64,000 bases of DNA from Amycolatopsis decaplanina DSM 44594 (GCF_000342005.1 NZ_AOHO01000028.1:124001-188000); one strand, 5' to 3'. Positions 43,054 through 52,722 are shown, counted from the first letter of the stretch. Numbers and translations: made by a program. The notes: generated from the sequence alone by a model not told the origin.

Positions 43054-44033
43054 AGTGGCGCCGCCCCGTATTTGCGGACGGCCCAGATCAGCACCGGGCC
43101 GCCGAGGAACGCGGTCACGATCGCGACCGGGACCTCGCCGGTCGGCAGCAAGACCCGGGAGCCGACGTCCGCGGCCAGCATCAGGACCGGGCCGAGCAGC
43201 GCGGCGAACGCGATCAGCCACGGGATCGACGCGCCCGCCACCCGCCGGGCCAGATGCGGCACGATCAGCCCGACGAAGAGGATCGGCCCGGCCAGCGCGG
43301 TGGCCGCGCCCGCCATCAGCGTGATCAGCAGCAGGGTGATCGTCCGGACGTGCGCGACGTTCGCGCCGAGCGTGTGCGCGACCGTCTCGCCGAGCGCGAT
43401 CGCGTTCAGCTGACGGCTCACCGCGAACGCGCCCAGCAGGGACAGGCCGATGACGATCAGCGGGACCGTGGTCGGCGCCTGTTCTCGACCGGCCAGCGAA
43501 CCCACCGACCAGAACCGATAGACGTCGAAGGTGTCCGGGAACAGCAGCCGCAGGCCGAGGGTGAGCCCCAGCAGCACGGCGCTCAGCGCGGTCCCGGCGA
43601 GCACCAGCCGCAGCGGCGACCGGCTGCCGACCGCGTACACCAACGCCGACGCGCCGACCGCGCCCAGCACCGCCAGGCCCAGTTCGGCGGGCGCCGACGC
43701 GGCGAGGCCGAACGCCGAACCCACCGCGATGGCGAACCCGGCCCCGGCGGTCACGCCGAGCACACCGGGTTCGGCCAAGGCGTTGCGCGACAAGGCCTGC
43801 ACGAGCACGCCGCCGACGGCGAGCGCCGCGCCGACCCCGATCGCCAGCACCGCCCTCGGCATCCGGATGTCCAGGACCACCGCCCGGTCACTCGGATTCC
43901 CTCCGCCCAGCAGGGCGCGCACGACCTCGCCGGGGGCGATGGCGTGCGCGCCGATGCCGACGCTCAGCACGGCGACCACGACGAGCCCGAGCAGTGCGGC
44001 GCCGAGCAGCGCGGACCGCCCGGTGGTGGTCAC
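43050..44033 (-). CDS. ferric-siderophore ABC permease (FepD/FecC-like)
   Basis: 327 residues, FecCD family, with about nine hydrophobic helices. The sequence has RMPRAVLAIGVGAALAVGGV, NALAEPGVLGVTAGAGFAIA, and GPILFVGLIVPHLARRVAG, the ATPase-contact segment. GTG 44033 overlaps the stop of the binding-protein gene (GTGA). Partner of the preceding permease in importing the ferric siderophore. Confidence 0.92.
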   Translation of the reverse strand: MTTTGRSALLGAALLGLVVVAVLSVGIGAHAIAPGEVVRALLGGGNPSDRAVVLDIRMPRAVLAIGVGAALAVGGVLVQALSRNALAEPGVLGVTAGAGFAIAVGSAFGLAASAPAELGLAVLGAVGASALVYAVGSRSPLRLVLAGTALSAVLLGLTLGLRLLFPDTFDVYRFWSVGSLAGREQAPTTVPLIVIGLSLLGAFAVSRQLNAIALGETVAHTLGANVAHVRTITLLLITLMAGAATALAGPILFVGLIVPHLARRVAGASIPWLIAFAALLGPVLMLAADVGSRVLLPTGEVPVAIVTAFLGGPVLIWAVRKYGAAPL

Positions 44034-45034
44034 TGCCCGAGCAGCGGCGCGAACGCCTGGTCGATGGCGTCCAAAGTGGACGTCGCGGCCCGGTAGGTGG
44101 CGGCCTCGGTGTAGCGGAACGGGTAGACCTTGCCCGCCTTCACCGCGGGGAGTTCCTTCCACAGCGGCGAGTCGAGGACGTACTTGACCGGCGCGGGCAC
44201 GGAACCGTCGGCGCTGACCGAGTAGGTGATGGCGTCGGCCTGGGCGAACGCCGTCGACAGCTCTTCGATCGACGGGTACTCGCTGACGTCCTTGGAGCCG
44301 CCGCCCTTGACCTTGACCTGGCCGTAGTAGGTGGCGCCGATGTCCTGCGCGACGTTGGTGCCCCAGGAACCGTTGAACTCACGCTGGAAGTTGCCCTTGG
44401 CGACCTCGCCGTACGCGCCGACGTGGCCCAGCTTCAGCTGCGGCAGCACGGCCTTGTACTTCTCCGCCAGTCCCTTGGCCTTGGTGTCGTACGCGGACTT
44501 GATCGCGTCGAACCCGGCGGTCGCGCCGGCGGCGTCGGCCTGTTTGCGGGACAGCTCACGCCACATGGACGGCACCGACGGGCCGATGGCCACGACCGGC
44601 GCGATCGCTTCGAGCCGCTTGATGTCGATGTCGGCGAGCACCGGCTTCGGCACGCCGATGACGATGAGGTCCGGATCGGCCTGCGCGATCGCCTCGTAGT
44701 TCGTCTCCGACGCCGACTCGCCCGCGACCTTCGCCAGCTCGTCGTACTTCTTGCGCTCCTGCTCGTCGAACAGCGGGATGCCGCGCTTCCAGCTGGACAC
44801 CCCGACCAGCGGCGCACCCGCTTCGAGCAGGGCGGGCACGGCATAACCGGTGGCGACGACCCGCTTCGGCGAGACCGGGATGGTGATCTGGCCGTTGTCG
44901 GCCGCGAACACCCGGGTCTGGCCGCCGTCGGCGGCCTTGCCGTCGCCGCCGGAACCGCAGGCGGTGGCCGCGGTCGCGACCGTCAGCGCGAGCGCGATCG
45001 CTCCGGCGAGGCGTCGGGTTCTAGTGGTGCGCAT
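44030..45034 (-). CDS. ferric-siderophore-binding lipoprotein (FepB-like)
   Basis: 334 residues. The signal MRTTRTRRLAGAIALALTVA ends in the lipobox ATAC, with Cys lipidation anchoring it outside the membrane. The type III periplasmic-binding fold is recognised from VSPKRVVATGYAVPALLEAGA, the NYEAIAQADPDLIVIG strand and the later DAITYSVSADG. It delivers the loaded siderophore to the permeases. ATG 45034; a GAAACC-rich leader of 48 bases separates it from the siderophore-interacting protein gene, the only notable gap in this part of the operon. Confidence 0.92.
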   Translation of the reverse strand: MRTTRTRRLAGAIALALTVATAATACGSGGDGKAADGGQTRVFAADNGQITIPVSPKRVVATGYAVPALLEAGAPLVGVSSWKRGIPLFDEQERKKYDELAKVAGESASETNYEAIAQADPDLIVIGVPKPVLADIDIKRLEAIAPVVAIGPSVPSMWRELSRKQADAAGATAGFDAIKSAYDTKAKGLAEKYKAVLPQLKLGHVGAYGEVAKGNFQREFNGSWGTNVAQDIGATYYGQVKVKGGGSKDVSEYPSIEELSTAFAQADAITYSVSADGSVPAPVKYVLDSPLWKELPAVKAGKVYPFRYTEAATYRAATSTLDAIDQAFAPLLGQ

Positions 45035-45082
45035 GGGTTTCCTCGTTCTTCGGGGGGTGGGGGCAGGGGCGGGGGGTGTGGT

Positions 45083-45937
45083 TCAGTGGTCGTGCTCGTC
45101 GTCGAAGTCCGCGACGCCGCGTTTCCAGTAGCCGGTCACGTCGTGGTCGTCCTTGCCGAGCCCGAGGTCGTTCTTGAGCCAGCGGCGCAGCGGTTTGATC
45201 TGTCCGGCTTCCCCTGCGACCCAGGCATAGAGCCGTTGACCGGCGGGGACCTCGATCGTCCGCACCGCGCGGGCGAGGATGTCGGAGGCGCCCGGCGCGA
45301 CGTCGCCTCGATGCAGCCAGTGCACCTCGACGTCTTCGGGCGGGGACAGCTCGATCTCCTCGCTCGCGTCGGTGACCTCGATGAACGCCCAGCCCGCGGC
45401 GGTGCGCGGAAGTTCTTCGAGCCAGCGCGCGATCGCGGGCAACGCGGTGAGGTCACCGGCGAGCAGGTAGCGGTCGTAGGTGTGCGGCACGATCAGCCCG
45501 CCGGGCGGTCCCGCGACGTGCACCGGGGTGCCGGGAGCGACCTTCTCGGCCCATCGGGAGCCGAGCCCGCCTTCGTGCAGCGCGACGTCGAGGTCGAGTT
45601 CCCCGGAAACCGGGTCGTACCGGCGGACCGTGTACTCGCGCGACGTCGGGGACGGCTTCGGCCAGCGCAGCATGTCGCCGTCCTGGACCGGGAGTCGCGG
45701 CTCGGCGTCCAGTTCGGGGAACAGGACTTTCACGTGTTCGTCGGGCGAATGCGCCTCGAAACCCGCCGTTCCCGGCCCGCCGAGGGTGACCCGGAGCAGT
45801 CCGGAGCCGACCATCTCGGTGCGCGCGACCTCGGCCTGCCGGATGCGGATCGGATAAGGCACCTTCTCCGCGTGCTGTCCCGCGCGGACTTCGGCGATGC
45901 GCTCCAGGTGCCGGTGGCGATGGTCGGCGCGGCTCAC
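45083..45937 (-). CDS. siderophore-interacting protein, ferric reductase flavoprotein
   Basis: 284 residues of the ViuB/YqjH family, which reduce the ferric siderophore with NAD(P)H to free iron in the cytoplasm. The FAD-binding motif is SREYTVRRYDP, followed by the GSRWAEKVAPGTPVHVAGPP region; the C-terminal NAD(P)-binding part includes LLAGDLTALPAIARWLEELP and YAWVAGEAGQIKPLRRWL. GTG 45937 overlaps the aryl carrier protein stop. A His/Asp-rich tail ends the protein. Confidence 0.9.
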   Translation of the reverse strand: MSRADHRHRHLERIAEVRAGQHAEKVPYPIRIRQAEVARTEMVGSGLLRVTLGGPGTAGFEAHSPDEHVKVLFPELDAEPRLPVQDGDMLRWPKPSPTSREYTVRRYDPVSGELDLDVALHEGGLGSRWAEKVAPGTPVHVAGPPGGLIVPHTYDRYLLAGDLTALPAIARWLEELPRTAAGWAFIEVTDASEEIELSPPEDVEVHWLHRGDVAPGASDILARAVRTIEVPAGQRLYAWVAGEAGQIKPLRRWLKNDLGLGKDDHDVTGYWKRGVADFDDEHDH

Positions 45938-46167
45938 GCGGCGCTCCCGGTGAGGACCCGCGTCCAGTGGCCGAGGGTCGGCTGCTCGGCGAGGTCGGCG
46001 AACTCCAGGGTGTCGGCACCCTCGGCGCGCCACTGCTCGACCAGGCCCATGATCCGCATCGAGTCGAGGCCGAGGTCGGTGAGATCGGTCTCCGGCTTCA
46101 GCTCGGCCGGGTCGCAGCCGAGCAGTTCGGCGACGTCGGCGTGGATCTTTTCGACGGTCAAGCTCAT
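45934..46167 (-). CDS. freestanding aryl carrier protein
   Basis: 77 residues. The phosphopantetheine Ser is in TDLGLDSMRIMG (near residue 36). This corresponds to the C-terminal part of EntB/DhbB, which here is a separate protein. It receives DHB from the EntE-type ligase and presents it to the first C domain of the NRPS. ATG 46167 overlaps the isochorismatase stop and its own stop overlaps the next start. No phosphopantetheinyl transferase gene is in the window, so a general one must serve it. Confidence 0.9.
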   Translation of the reverse strand: MSLTVEKIHADVAELLGCDPAELKPETDLTDLGLDSMRIMGLVEQWRAEGADTLEFADLAEQPTLGHWTRVLTGSAA

Positions 46168-46835
46168 CGCTGTGCTCCGGCGTGGATCGGGGCCAGCGCG
46201 GCGAGCGCGGCGGCCGTGGTGGTCAGTGCGCCGCAGCGCTGGGCGACGTACTCGCAGGCCTGGTCGTGGCGTTCGCGGGAGAAGTCCGCGACCGCGTCCC
46301 CGACCAGGAACGGCTGGATGTCGCGCATGAACGCCTCGACGGCGGTGGCCTGGCAGCCGATATGCGCGTAGACACCGGTGATCAGCAGCTGATCACGGCC
46401 GGCCTCGGCGAGCTGCTCGGTGAACGTGCTGCGCTGGAACGCGCTGTAGCGCCATTTCGTCAGGACCTTGTCCCCTGGTTTCGGGGCCAGCTCGGCCACC
46501 ACGTCGGCGGCGGCGGGGTCGTCGTCGATGACCGCGCCGATGCCGTCGCCCCAGAACTCGGTGAGCAGGCCTCGGTCCTCGGCGGCCTGGTGACCGGGCT
46601 GCGCGGTGTAGAACACCGGGACACCCGTGGCGCGGGCGGCGTCGGCCAGCACGGCGATGTTCGCGACCATCTCCGGGACCGGGGATCCCTCGTACGGCGC
46701 GAGGAAGTACCGCTGCGCGTCGTGCACCAGCAGCGCGGCGCGGGCCGGGTCGGGCTTCCAGCCGACCCGCCCGGCGGGCAGCTCGGCCTCCGTCGGCAGG
46801 GGGTAGGGCTCGATCTTGGGCAGTGACACGTTCAC
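46164..46835 (-). CDS. isochorismatase (EntB/DhbB-type, without carrier domain)
   Basis: Hydrolyses isochorismate to 2,3-dihydro-2,3-dihydroxybenzoate and pyruvate. 223 residues. The catalytic Asp is in [11 protein letters not shown], the Lys in LTKWRYSAF, and the nucleophile-position Cys in [16 protein letters not shown]. It matches the N-terminal domain of EntB and stops where the carrier domain would start. GTG 46835 overlaps the ligase stop (GTGA). Confidence 0.92.
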   Translation of the reverse strand: MNVSLPKIEPYPLPTEAELPAGRVGWKPDPARAALLVHDAQRYFLAPYEGSPVPEMVANIAVLADAARATGVPVFYTAQPGHQAAEDRGLLTEFWGDGIGAVIDDDPAAADVVAELAPKPGDKVLTKWRYSAFQRSTFTEQLAEAGRDQLLITGVYAHIGCQATAVEAFMRDIQPFLVGDAVADFSRERHDQACEYVAQRCGALTTTAAALAALAPIHAGAQR

Positions 46836-48454
46836 TTCTCCTTCGCCAGGGCGGCCAGCGCCGCCCGCAGCTCGCGTTTGCTGGTCTTGCCGACGCCGGT
46901 CACCGGGAACTCCGGCACCACCTGGACCAGATCGGGCACCTTGAACGCCGCCACCCCGCGTTCGCGGACGAACCGGCGCAGCTCCGCCGCGGCGGGCTCG
47001 GCACCGGCAGCGGGGACGACGTAGGCGCAGGTGCGCTCGCCCAGGTAGGGATCCGGCACCGCGACGACGGCCGCGTCGAGGACGCCGGGATGCGCCATCA
47101 GATGGTTCTCGACCTCTTCCGCGGCCACCTTCTCGCCGCCGCGGTTGATCTGTTCCTTGGCCCTGCCGACCACTTCCAGATGCCCTGACGGATGCCGCCG
47201 CACGAGATCCCCGGTGCGGTAGAAGCCATCCTCGGTGAACGCGGTCTTGTTGTGCTCGGCGGCGCGGTAGTAGCCGCGGATCGTGTACGGGCCCCGGGTC
47301 AGCAAAGCACCGATCTCGCCCGGTGCGACGACATCGTCCGAAGTGGACAGTAGGTCGTCCGGGTTCACGACGCGGATCTCGTCGTCCGGCGAGATCGGCC
47401 GTCCCTGTGTGGCGAGGACGTACTCTTCCGGGTCGTCGAGCCGCGTGTAGCAGACCAGCCCCTCGGCCATGCCGAACACCTGCTGCAGACGGCAGCCCAG
47501 CGCGGGGCCGATCTTCTCGGCCAGCTCACGGGCGCATTTGGCGCCGCCGACCAGCAGGACATCCAAAGAGGACAGATCACGGGTGGTCCGCGCGGCCGCT
47601 TGCGCCCACGCGGCGGCCAGCGGTGGCACGAGCCCGGTGATCGTCACGCCCTCGGCCTCGATCAGCCGGAAGGCGGTGTCGGCGTCGGGACGCGGCGCGA
47701 ACACCGTGGCCGCGCCCGCGTGCAGGGCCCCGAGCAGACCGGGTGAGCTGAGCGGGAAGTTGTGCGCGACCGGCAACGCGGCCAGGTACACGCTTTCCGG
47801 GCGCAGGCCACAGATCCGGGCGCTCTCACGGACGCTGTAGAGGTAGTCGTCGTGCGTGCGCGGGATCAGCTTGGGCAGACCGGTGCTGCCGCCGGACAAC
47901 TGGAGGAACGCGACCCCGGCGGGATCCGGATCCGGCAGGACGCGTGGGGTCGTCGCTTCGAGCGCGGTGAATTCCTCCGTGCCGACGACGAAGACCCTCC
48001 GCACCGAAGGAATTCCGGCCGCGACCGCGTTCGCCATGGCCGCGTGGTCGAACCGTTCGTGTTCCCCGACGGTCAGGATCGCCGCCGCCTCGCTCTGTTC
48101 GGCGAAGTGCCGCAGTTCGCTGGCCCGGTGCGCGGGCAGCGCGAACACCGGCAGCGCGCCGGCCCGCCACAGTCCGAACACGACGGACGCGAACTCCGGC
48201 ACGTTCGGCAGTTGCACGACGACCCGGTCACCGGCCTGGATCCCCGCCCCGGCGAATCCGGCGGCGAGCCGGTGCGCTCGTTCGTCGAGTTCGGCGAAGG
48301 TCCAGCGGGCGGTCTCACCGATCACGGCGAGACGTTCGGCGTAGGCCTCGGCGAGACTGGCCAGCAGTTCGCCGAAAGTCTGGCCGCGCCAGTATCCCGA
48401 AGCCCGGTAACGCGCGGCGGTCCCAGCCGGCCAGGGCACGTGGTCCGGGTTCAC
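46832..48454 (-). CDS. 2,3-dihydroxybenzoate-AMP ligase (EntE/DhbE-type)
   Basis: Activates DHB as the adenylate and loads it on the aryl carrier protein. 540 residues, the usual size. Motifs: [95 protein letters not shown], and the A10 Lys in [11 protein letters not shown]. The pocket motif HNFPL is as in DhbE. GTG 48454 overlaps the isochorismate synthase stop; the longer upstream frame lies inside that gene and is not used. Confidence 0.94.
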   Translation of the reverse strand: MNPDHVPWPAGTAARYRASGYWRGQTFGELLASLAEAYAERLAVIGETARWTFAELDERAHRLAAGFAGAGIQAGDRVVVQLPNVPEFASVVFGLWRAGALPVFALPAHRASELRHFAEQSEAAAILTVGEHERFDHAAMANAVAAGIPSVRRVFVVGTEEFTALEATTPRVLPDPDPAGVAFLQLSGGSTGLPKLIPRTHDDYLYSVRESARICGLRPESVYLAALPVAHNFPLSSPGLLGALHAGAATVFAPRPDADTAFRLIEAEGVTITGLVPPLAAAWAQAAARTTRDLSSLDVLLVGGAKCARELAEKIGPALGCRLQQVFGMAEGLVCYTRLDDPEEYVLATQGRPISPDDEIRVVNPDDLLSTSDDVVAPGEIGALLTRGPYTIRGYYRAAEHNKTAFTEDGFYRTGDLVRRHPSGHLEVVGRAKEQINRGGEKVAAEEVENHLMAHPGVLDAAVVAVPDPYLGERTCAYVVPAAGAEPAAAELRRFVRERGVAAFKVPDLVQVVPEFPVTGVGKTSKRELRAALAALAKEK

Positions 48455-49644
48455 GCCGCCCCCTCCAGACCGAGCGCCCGCAGCATGGTGCCGAACTTCG
48501 CGCCGGTCTCGGCGAGTTCGGCCTCCGGGTCGGAGCCCGCCACCACTCCCGCGCCGGCGAACAGCCGCACGGTCCGGTCCCGGACCTCGGCACAGCGGAT
48601 GGTGACGACCCATTCGCCGTCACCGTCCTGATCGGTCCAGCCGACGAGACCCGCGTAATAGCCCCGATCCTCGGGTTCGAGCGCGGCGATCGTGTCGCGG
48701 GCGAGTTCGGTCGGGACGCCGCAGACCGCGGGCGTCGGATGCAGTGCTTCGGCCAGCCCGAGCGCGGACGAACCGGCGTCGGTCGCGTCGGCGAGCCGTC
48801 CGCTGATCCTGGTGGAGAGATGCCACATCGTGGGCGTGCCGATCACCTCGGGTTCGGCGGGCACGTCGAGATCGACACAGAACCGGCCCAGCACCTCGGC
48901 CACCTGAGCGGCGACGTGGGCGTGTTCGGCACGGTCCTTTTCGGACGCGAGCAGATCGCTGACACGACGGGCGTTTTCGGCTTCGTCGGCCACCCGCGGC
49001 CGCGACCCGGCCAGCGGATTGGCCGTCACGACCCGGCCGCGACGGGAGACCAGCAGTTCCGGGCTCGCGCCGATCAGGGTGCGCGGCGCGGGATCCCCCG
49101 GCGCGCTGACGTCGACGGCGAAGGCGTGGGCCGCCGGGTCGGTGTGGACGAGGCGGGCCAGCAGCCGCGGCACGGCGACGGGGTCGCCGCCGGTGACGTC
49201 GAGACAGCGGGCCAGCACGATCTTGCGGAGGTCACCGTCGCGGATCTCGTCCAGCGCCCTGGCGACGGCAGTGGTGTAGACCTCCGGCGCGGGCTGCGGT
49301 GACACCGACCAGTTCCCGCCGAGCGGGGCGACCGGACCACGCGCCTTCGGTGGTCCTGCCCGGCGCACCACGGCGGGGACCACCAGACTGCTCGGCGCGT
49401 CGGGCCGGAATCCGATCGCGCCGGCCACCACGGGTTCGGTCACTCCCGCCACGAGGGCGGCGTCGAGGACCTCGGCGGCGGCGCGGGCACGCCCGCCCGG
49501 CGCCGCGTGGACCGGGGAGTACACCCCGTCGGCGAGCAGCGATCCCCGAACGGACGAGTAGTAGAACGATCCGGGCAGGTACGCCGCCAGCAGATCGGCC
49601 GCCTGGTGGACCGGCCTTGGCCGGGCCGGTGCAGGTGAGGACAC
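48451..49644 (-). CDS. isochorismate synthase (EntC/DhbC-type)
   Basis: Converts chorismate to isochorismate, the entry step to DHB. 397 residues. The chorismate-binding domain has [61 protein letters not shown] and [12 protein letters not shown] 49644 is chosen: AAAGGGA lies nine bases upstream, and the longer frame to ATG 49710 adds residues not expected in the family. It heads the main part of the siderophore operon. An iron-box-like site lies 110 bases upstream. Confidence 0.92.
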   Translation of the reverse strand: MSSPAPARPRPVHQAADLLAAYLPGSFYYSSVRGSLLADGVYSPVHAAPGGRARAAAEVLDAALVAGVTEPVVAGAIGFRPDAPSSLVVPAVVRRAGPPKARGPVAPLGGNWSVSPQPAPEVYTTAVARALDEIRDGDLRKIVLARCLDVTGGDPVAVPRLLARLVHTDPAAHAFAVDVSAPGDPAPRTLIGASPELLVSRRGRVVTANPLAGSRPRVADEAENARRVSDLLASEKDRAEHAHVAAQVAEVLGRFCVDLDVPAEPEVIGTPTMWHLSTRISGRLADATDAGSSALGLAEALHPTPAVCGVPTELARDTIAALEPEDRGYYAGLVGWTDQDGDGEWVVTIRCAEVRDRTVRLFAGAGVVAGSDPEAELAETGAKFGTMLRALGLEGAA

Positions 49645-49753
49645 GACTGGATTCCCTTTCGCGAATACTACTGACCAGGTCGGCACTCTTGTGCTGTCGC
49701 AGTGCCTCATGCCGGCGCGGAACGCGACCCCCCGGACGCGCCTGACCCATCTT

Positions 49754-49772
49754 TTCGGTTAGCCTAACCTAA
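49754..49772 (-). promoter_or_regulatory. iron box (IdeR/DmdR-type operator) upstream of isochorismate synthase
   Basis: The plus strand reads TTCGGTTAGCCTAACCTAA, 17 of 19 matching the known DmdR/IdeR consensus TTAGGTTAGGCTAACCTAA. On the minus strand TATGAT (49772-49777 of the plus strand) fits a -10 box, one base overlapping the site, so iron-loaded repressor would block transcription of the 48451-49644 gene and those after it. Confidence 0.88.
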
Positions 49773-49810
49773 TCATACGGGCCCGAAAAGTCTTCGTTGC
49801 GTCATCGAGA

Positions 49811-50560
49811 TCACGCGCGGAGCGTGGCGCCGCCGTCGACGTAGAGGTTCTGCATCGTGATGTGCCGCGCGCGATCGGAGGCCAAAAACAGGACGGCGTC
49901 GGCGATATCCGCGGGTTCGGCTATCCGGCCCAGTGGTATGCCGACACGGTATTGCTCCGGATTTCCGGCTATGACACGGTCAGCGCCGTTCTCGTCCGTC
50001 CACAGTAGACGTTGCATGTCGGTGTCTGTCGAGCCGGGCGAGACGATGTTGCAGCGGATGCCGGAGCCGGCGAGTTCGAGACCGAGACAGCGGGTCAGCA
50101 TCGTCGCCGCGGCCTTCGAAGCGGCATAAGCGGCCATCCCGGTCCGCGGGACACCCGCGGCGTTCGACCCGACCGTCACCAGCACACCGCTCCGGCGGGG
50201 CAGCATCCGGCGGGAGATCTCGCGGAGCACGGTGAAGACACCGGTGGAGTTGACCGCGAAGGTCGCCGCCCAGTCCTCGTCGCTCGTCTCGCAGACCGAC
50301 CCCGGCTTCAGCACGCCCGCGACGGACGCCCCGATCCCGATCGGCCCGAGTTCGCGTTCGACCTCGTCGACCACCCGTGCGACGGCCGCGGGATCGCCGA
50401 CGTCCGCGACGAACGAGGTCACGCCGTCCCGGGGAGCCCCTTCCGCCAGGTCCACCGCCGCCACGATCGCACCCGCTTCGGCGAGCCCGTCCACGACGGC
50501 CGCCCCGATCCCGCGCGCGCCTCCGGTGACGAGCGCGACCTTGCCCTCGATCCCCTCCAC
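49811..50560 (-). CDS. 2,3-dihydro-2,3-dihydroxybenzoate dehydrogenase (EntA-type)
   Basis: SDR oxidoreductase that oxidises dihydro-DHB to DHB with NAD+. 249 residues. Cofactor motif VTGGARGIG (11-19), VAAVDLAEG with Asp at the end of strand 2 (NAD+ preference), active-site Ser in VTVGSNAA, and [10 protein letters not shown] with Tyr and Lys. NMLPRRSG-type features and the context identify it as EntA rather than a general SDR. GTG 50560 has a weak AGGGTGG before it. It lies first in the direction of transcription, with its own iron box. Confidence 0.88.
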   Translation of the reverse strand: MEGIEGKVALVTGGARGIGAAVVDGLAEAGAIVAAVDLAEGAPRDGVTSFVADVGDPAAVARVVDEVERELGPIGIGASVAGVLKPGSVCETSDEDWAATFAVNSTGVFTVLREISRRMLPRRSGVLVTVGSNAAGVPRTGMAAYAASKAAATMLTRCLGLELAGSGIRCNIVSPGSTDTDMQRLLWTDENGADRVIAGNPEQYRVGIPLGRIAEPADIADAVLFLASDRARHITMQNLYVDGGATLRA

Positions 50561-50582
50561 GCCACAACCACCCTACGTCGCA

Positions 50583-50601
50583 TTCGCTTAGCCTTGCCTA
50601 A
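50583..50601 (-). promoter_or_regulatory. iron-box-like operator upstream of EntA-type gene
   Basis: On the minus strand it reads TTAGGCAAGGCTAAGCGAA, 15 of 19 matching the DmdR/IdeR consensus. It lies 23 bases before the GTG start of the EntA-type gene. It is weaker than the site at 49754-49772. Confidence 0.72.
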
Positions 50602-50661
50602 GCTAGCGGGCGAATCCGGACAAAGCGAGGGACCGACACCGGTGATTCGGGCCACTCTTGA

Positions 50662-51070
50662 CAGGCTGTCCTTGGACTTGGCTAGGTGGTTCTGGCCCGC
50701 TGTTTTTGGCGGGTCAGGCGCCTGGCCGTGATAGTGATCATGAGAGGTTGATGAATGCGGCGGAGTGCGGCGGGAGGCGTTCGTAGTCGTGGACGTTGCG
50801 GCGGGCTTGGGTGATCCAGGAGAAGGTGCGTTCGACCACCCAGCGTTTGGGGAAGATGACGAAAGCAGCCTCGCGGCGGAGCGGTCCTGGCTGTTGGCGG
50901 CGGTGACCAGCACGACCAGCACGACCAGCAGCAGACCCTGACCGACCGGGAATCGATCACCGCCGCGGACGGCGCGGATTCCTGCCCCTGCCGAGAATGA
51001 TCGTGATGTGGTGTCAAGATCACCAGCAGAGGCCCGGCCCATACCCGTCACCGGCATCAAAGACAGGTTT
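50662..51070 (-). mobile_element. decayed IS5-family element, copy 1
   Basis: About 410 bases, bounded by imperfect inverted ends (CAGGCTGTCCTTGGAC... and ...ATCAAAGACAGG). It retains the C-terminal coding part of a transposase on the minus strand in broken frames, ending with sense like that of copy 2 (RARRL.. near 50700). The middle has lost most of the DDE domain; the direct repeat GACCAGCAC (three times, near 50907-50935) sits at the junction. Not functional on its own. Confidence 0.75.
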
Positions 51071-51408
51071 TATTGAGCCGGAAGTCAAAGGTGTCATGTC
51101 AGGGTGGCAAGTCCGTGAAGGGCCCCTTGCGAGTACAGCCTTCACACGGCACCGCCGTGACTGCTGGTGCGCCTGGGGCCGCAGGTGCCGTTCGGGTGTC
51201 CGTGAAGGCCTCCTTGCCTACCCTCAAGGTAGGCAAGGAGGCCTTCACGGACACGCCACTCGACACCACACCGTTGCCTTACCCCTCAATACCACTCACG
51301 AGAGTCACAATGCCCGCCACACTAATCACCCTTCAGTGGTAAATGCGCTGTTTCGTTGTTGCGTAAAATTACGAACACGCGTTCGATTTGTTCGGGTATT
51401 CTGGGGAG
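51071..51408. other. 338-base intergenic region between IS remnant and HNH gene
   Basis: No gene is recognised. It holds a decayed single arm (CAAGTCCGTGAAGGGCCCCTTG, read as two short parts from 51103), the full 59-nt palindrome at 51196-51254, and a single right arm of the other palindrome family (ACCACTCACGAG, 51291-51302). The last 70 bases are AT-richer (TAAAATTACGAAC) and probably carry the HNH gene promoter. Confidence 0.6.
51196..51254. repeat. 59-nt palindrome (family TCCGTGAAGGCC), second copy
   Basis: Stem of 27 bases and loop CTCAA. It shares the outer arm TCCGTGAAGGCCTCCTTG with the palindrome at 28088-28146, while the inner arm (CCTACC/GGTAGG) differs. The total length is the same, 59 nt. 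It is not next to an intact gene end, so its terminator role here is unclear. Confidence 0.8.
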
Positions 51409-52662
51409 GTGTCCGAGACCTTTCTTCCCGAGTTGCCGCAGGAGTTGTGGCGTGCCGGCAAGCTGGAGCTTGCCCATGGCGTGCAGCAGTTCTTGCAGAT
51501 GATCAGGACGGCCACCGCCGGGTTGGGGCAGTTTCTGGCGGAGATCGAGTCTCGGGGCGTCAAAGACCTGTACGGCTATGGCAGTACGGCTAACTGGTTC
51601 GCGGACATGGCGGGATTGTCGCTCGGTGAGGCGCGGCCGGTGGTGAACAGAGCCATTGCCCTGAACCCCACCCGTGCCTTGGACGGCACCGAGGTTCCCG
51701 CGGTTGCTCCCGCCACCGCCGCGGTGGCCGCCGAGGGCATGGTCGGGAATGAGCGGATCGACCAGATCCTGGAGATCCTGACGAAGATCCCGGCCGAGAC
51801 CTCCGCCGAAGACCGCACCAGTGCGGAGAAGATCCTCGCCGACCTCGCCCGCGACGCCGGTCCCCGACAGCTCGCCGAAGCCGAGCAGAACCTGCTCGCC
51901 TGGCTGGACCCCGACGGCAACGAACCCAAGGAACCAGAACCCAAGGAACCGCGTCGGGAACTCACCCTGGAACGGCGCAAGGACGGGTTCTGGAGACTGA
52001 CCGGCTTGCTCGACGACGAGACCGGTGCCCGCACCGCCGCCGCGCTCGAGGCCCACGCCCAGCCACGCCCGGTCGACGAATTCGGCCAAGCCGACCTGCG
52101 GATGAAGTGCGAACGCCTGGGGGACGCCTGGACCGAACTGCTCGACCTGGCCATCGCCTGCCCCGACCAGCCCGGAACGAGTGGCTACCGCACGTTGGTG
52201 CATGTCACGATCGGGCTGGAGGAGTTGAAGTCCGGCCTCGGCACCGCGTGTCTCGACTTCGTCGGGACGATGACCGCTCGGGAAGCTCGGCTCGCGGCAT
52301 GCGACTGCCTGATGTTGCCGGTCGTGATGAGCGCCGCGGGTGAGCCGCTGGACGTGGGGCGGCTGCGACGGTTCGTCACGCCCGGCCAGAGACGGGCACT
52401 CAACATCCGCGACGGCGGCTGCGCCTTCCCCGGCTGCCATCGGAAACCCAAGCACTGCCACGCCCATCACATTGAGCACTGGATAGACGGAGGTCCGACG
52501 GATCTTCGGAACCTGGTGCTGCTCTGCGGCTTCCATCACCGGTTGATCCATCACGGCGACTGGCAAGTCCGCATGGCCACCGACGGGCTACCGGAATTTA
52601 TCCCACCTCAGTACCGGGATCCGCTCCGAAAACCCCGCCGCAACACCCTCCACCACATCTGA
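51409..52662 (+). CDS. DUF222/13E12-type protein with C-terminal HNH endonuclease motif
   Basis: About 417 residues. The N-terminal DUF222 region (LGYG-like KDLYGYGSTANWFADM, GEARPVVNRA) is followed by a zinc-dependent HNH domain with CAFPGCHRKPKHCHAHHIEH, NLVLLCGFHHRLIHHG: two Cys pairs and the His-His-Asn catalytic set. Such genes are multi-copy in actinomycetes and often lie near mobile DNA; their target is unknown. GTG 51409 lies right on a GGGGAGG site, too close to use well, and TTG 51388 is an alternative start, so the first residues are uncertain. It is flanked by two IS5-like remnants. Confidence 0.82.
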   Translation: MSETFLPELPQELWRAGKLELAHGVQQFLQMIRTATAGLGQFLAEIESRGVKDLYGYGSTANWFADMAGLSLGEARPVVNRAIALNPTRALDGTEVPAVAPATAAVAAEGMVGNERIDQILEILTKIPAETSAEDRTSAEKILADLARDAGPRQLAEAEQNLLAWLDPDGNEPKEPEPKEPRRELTLERRKDGFWRLTGLLDDETGARTAAALEAHAQPRPVDEFGQADLRMKCERLGDAWTELLDLAIACPDQPGTSGYRTLVHVTIGLEELKSGLGTACLDFVGTMTAREARLAACDCLMLPVVMSAAGEPLDVGRLRRFVTPGQRRALNIRDGGCAFPGCHRKPKHCHAHHIEHWIDGGPTDLRNLVLLCGFHHRLIHHGDWQVRMATDGLPEFIPPQYRDPLRKPRRNTLHHI

Positions 52663-52722
52663 CCCCCGAGGAGCCCGCCAGCCACAGGCGGGTTCTCGGG
52701 GTCTTCGCCATGCCCGGACCTC

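Noticed and set aside
51073..51342. Small open frame between the IS remnant and the HNH gene
   Set aside because: It crosses the 59-nt palindrome, has no ribosome site and no recognisable sense.
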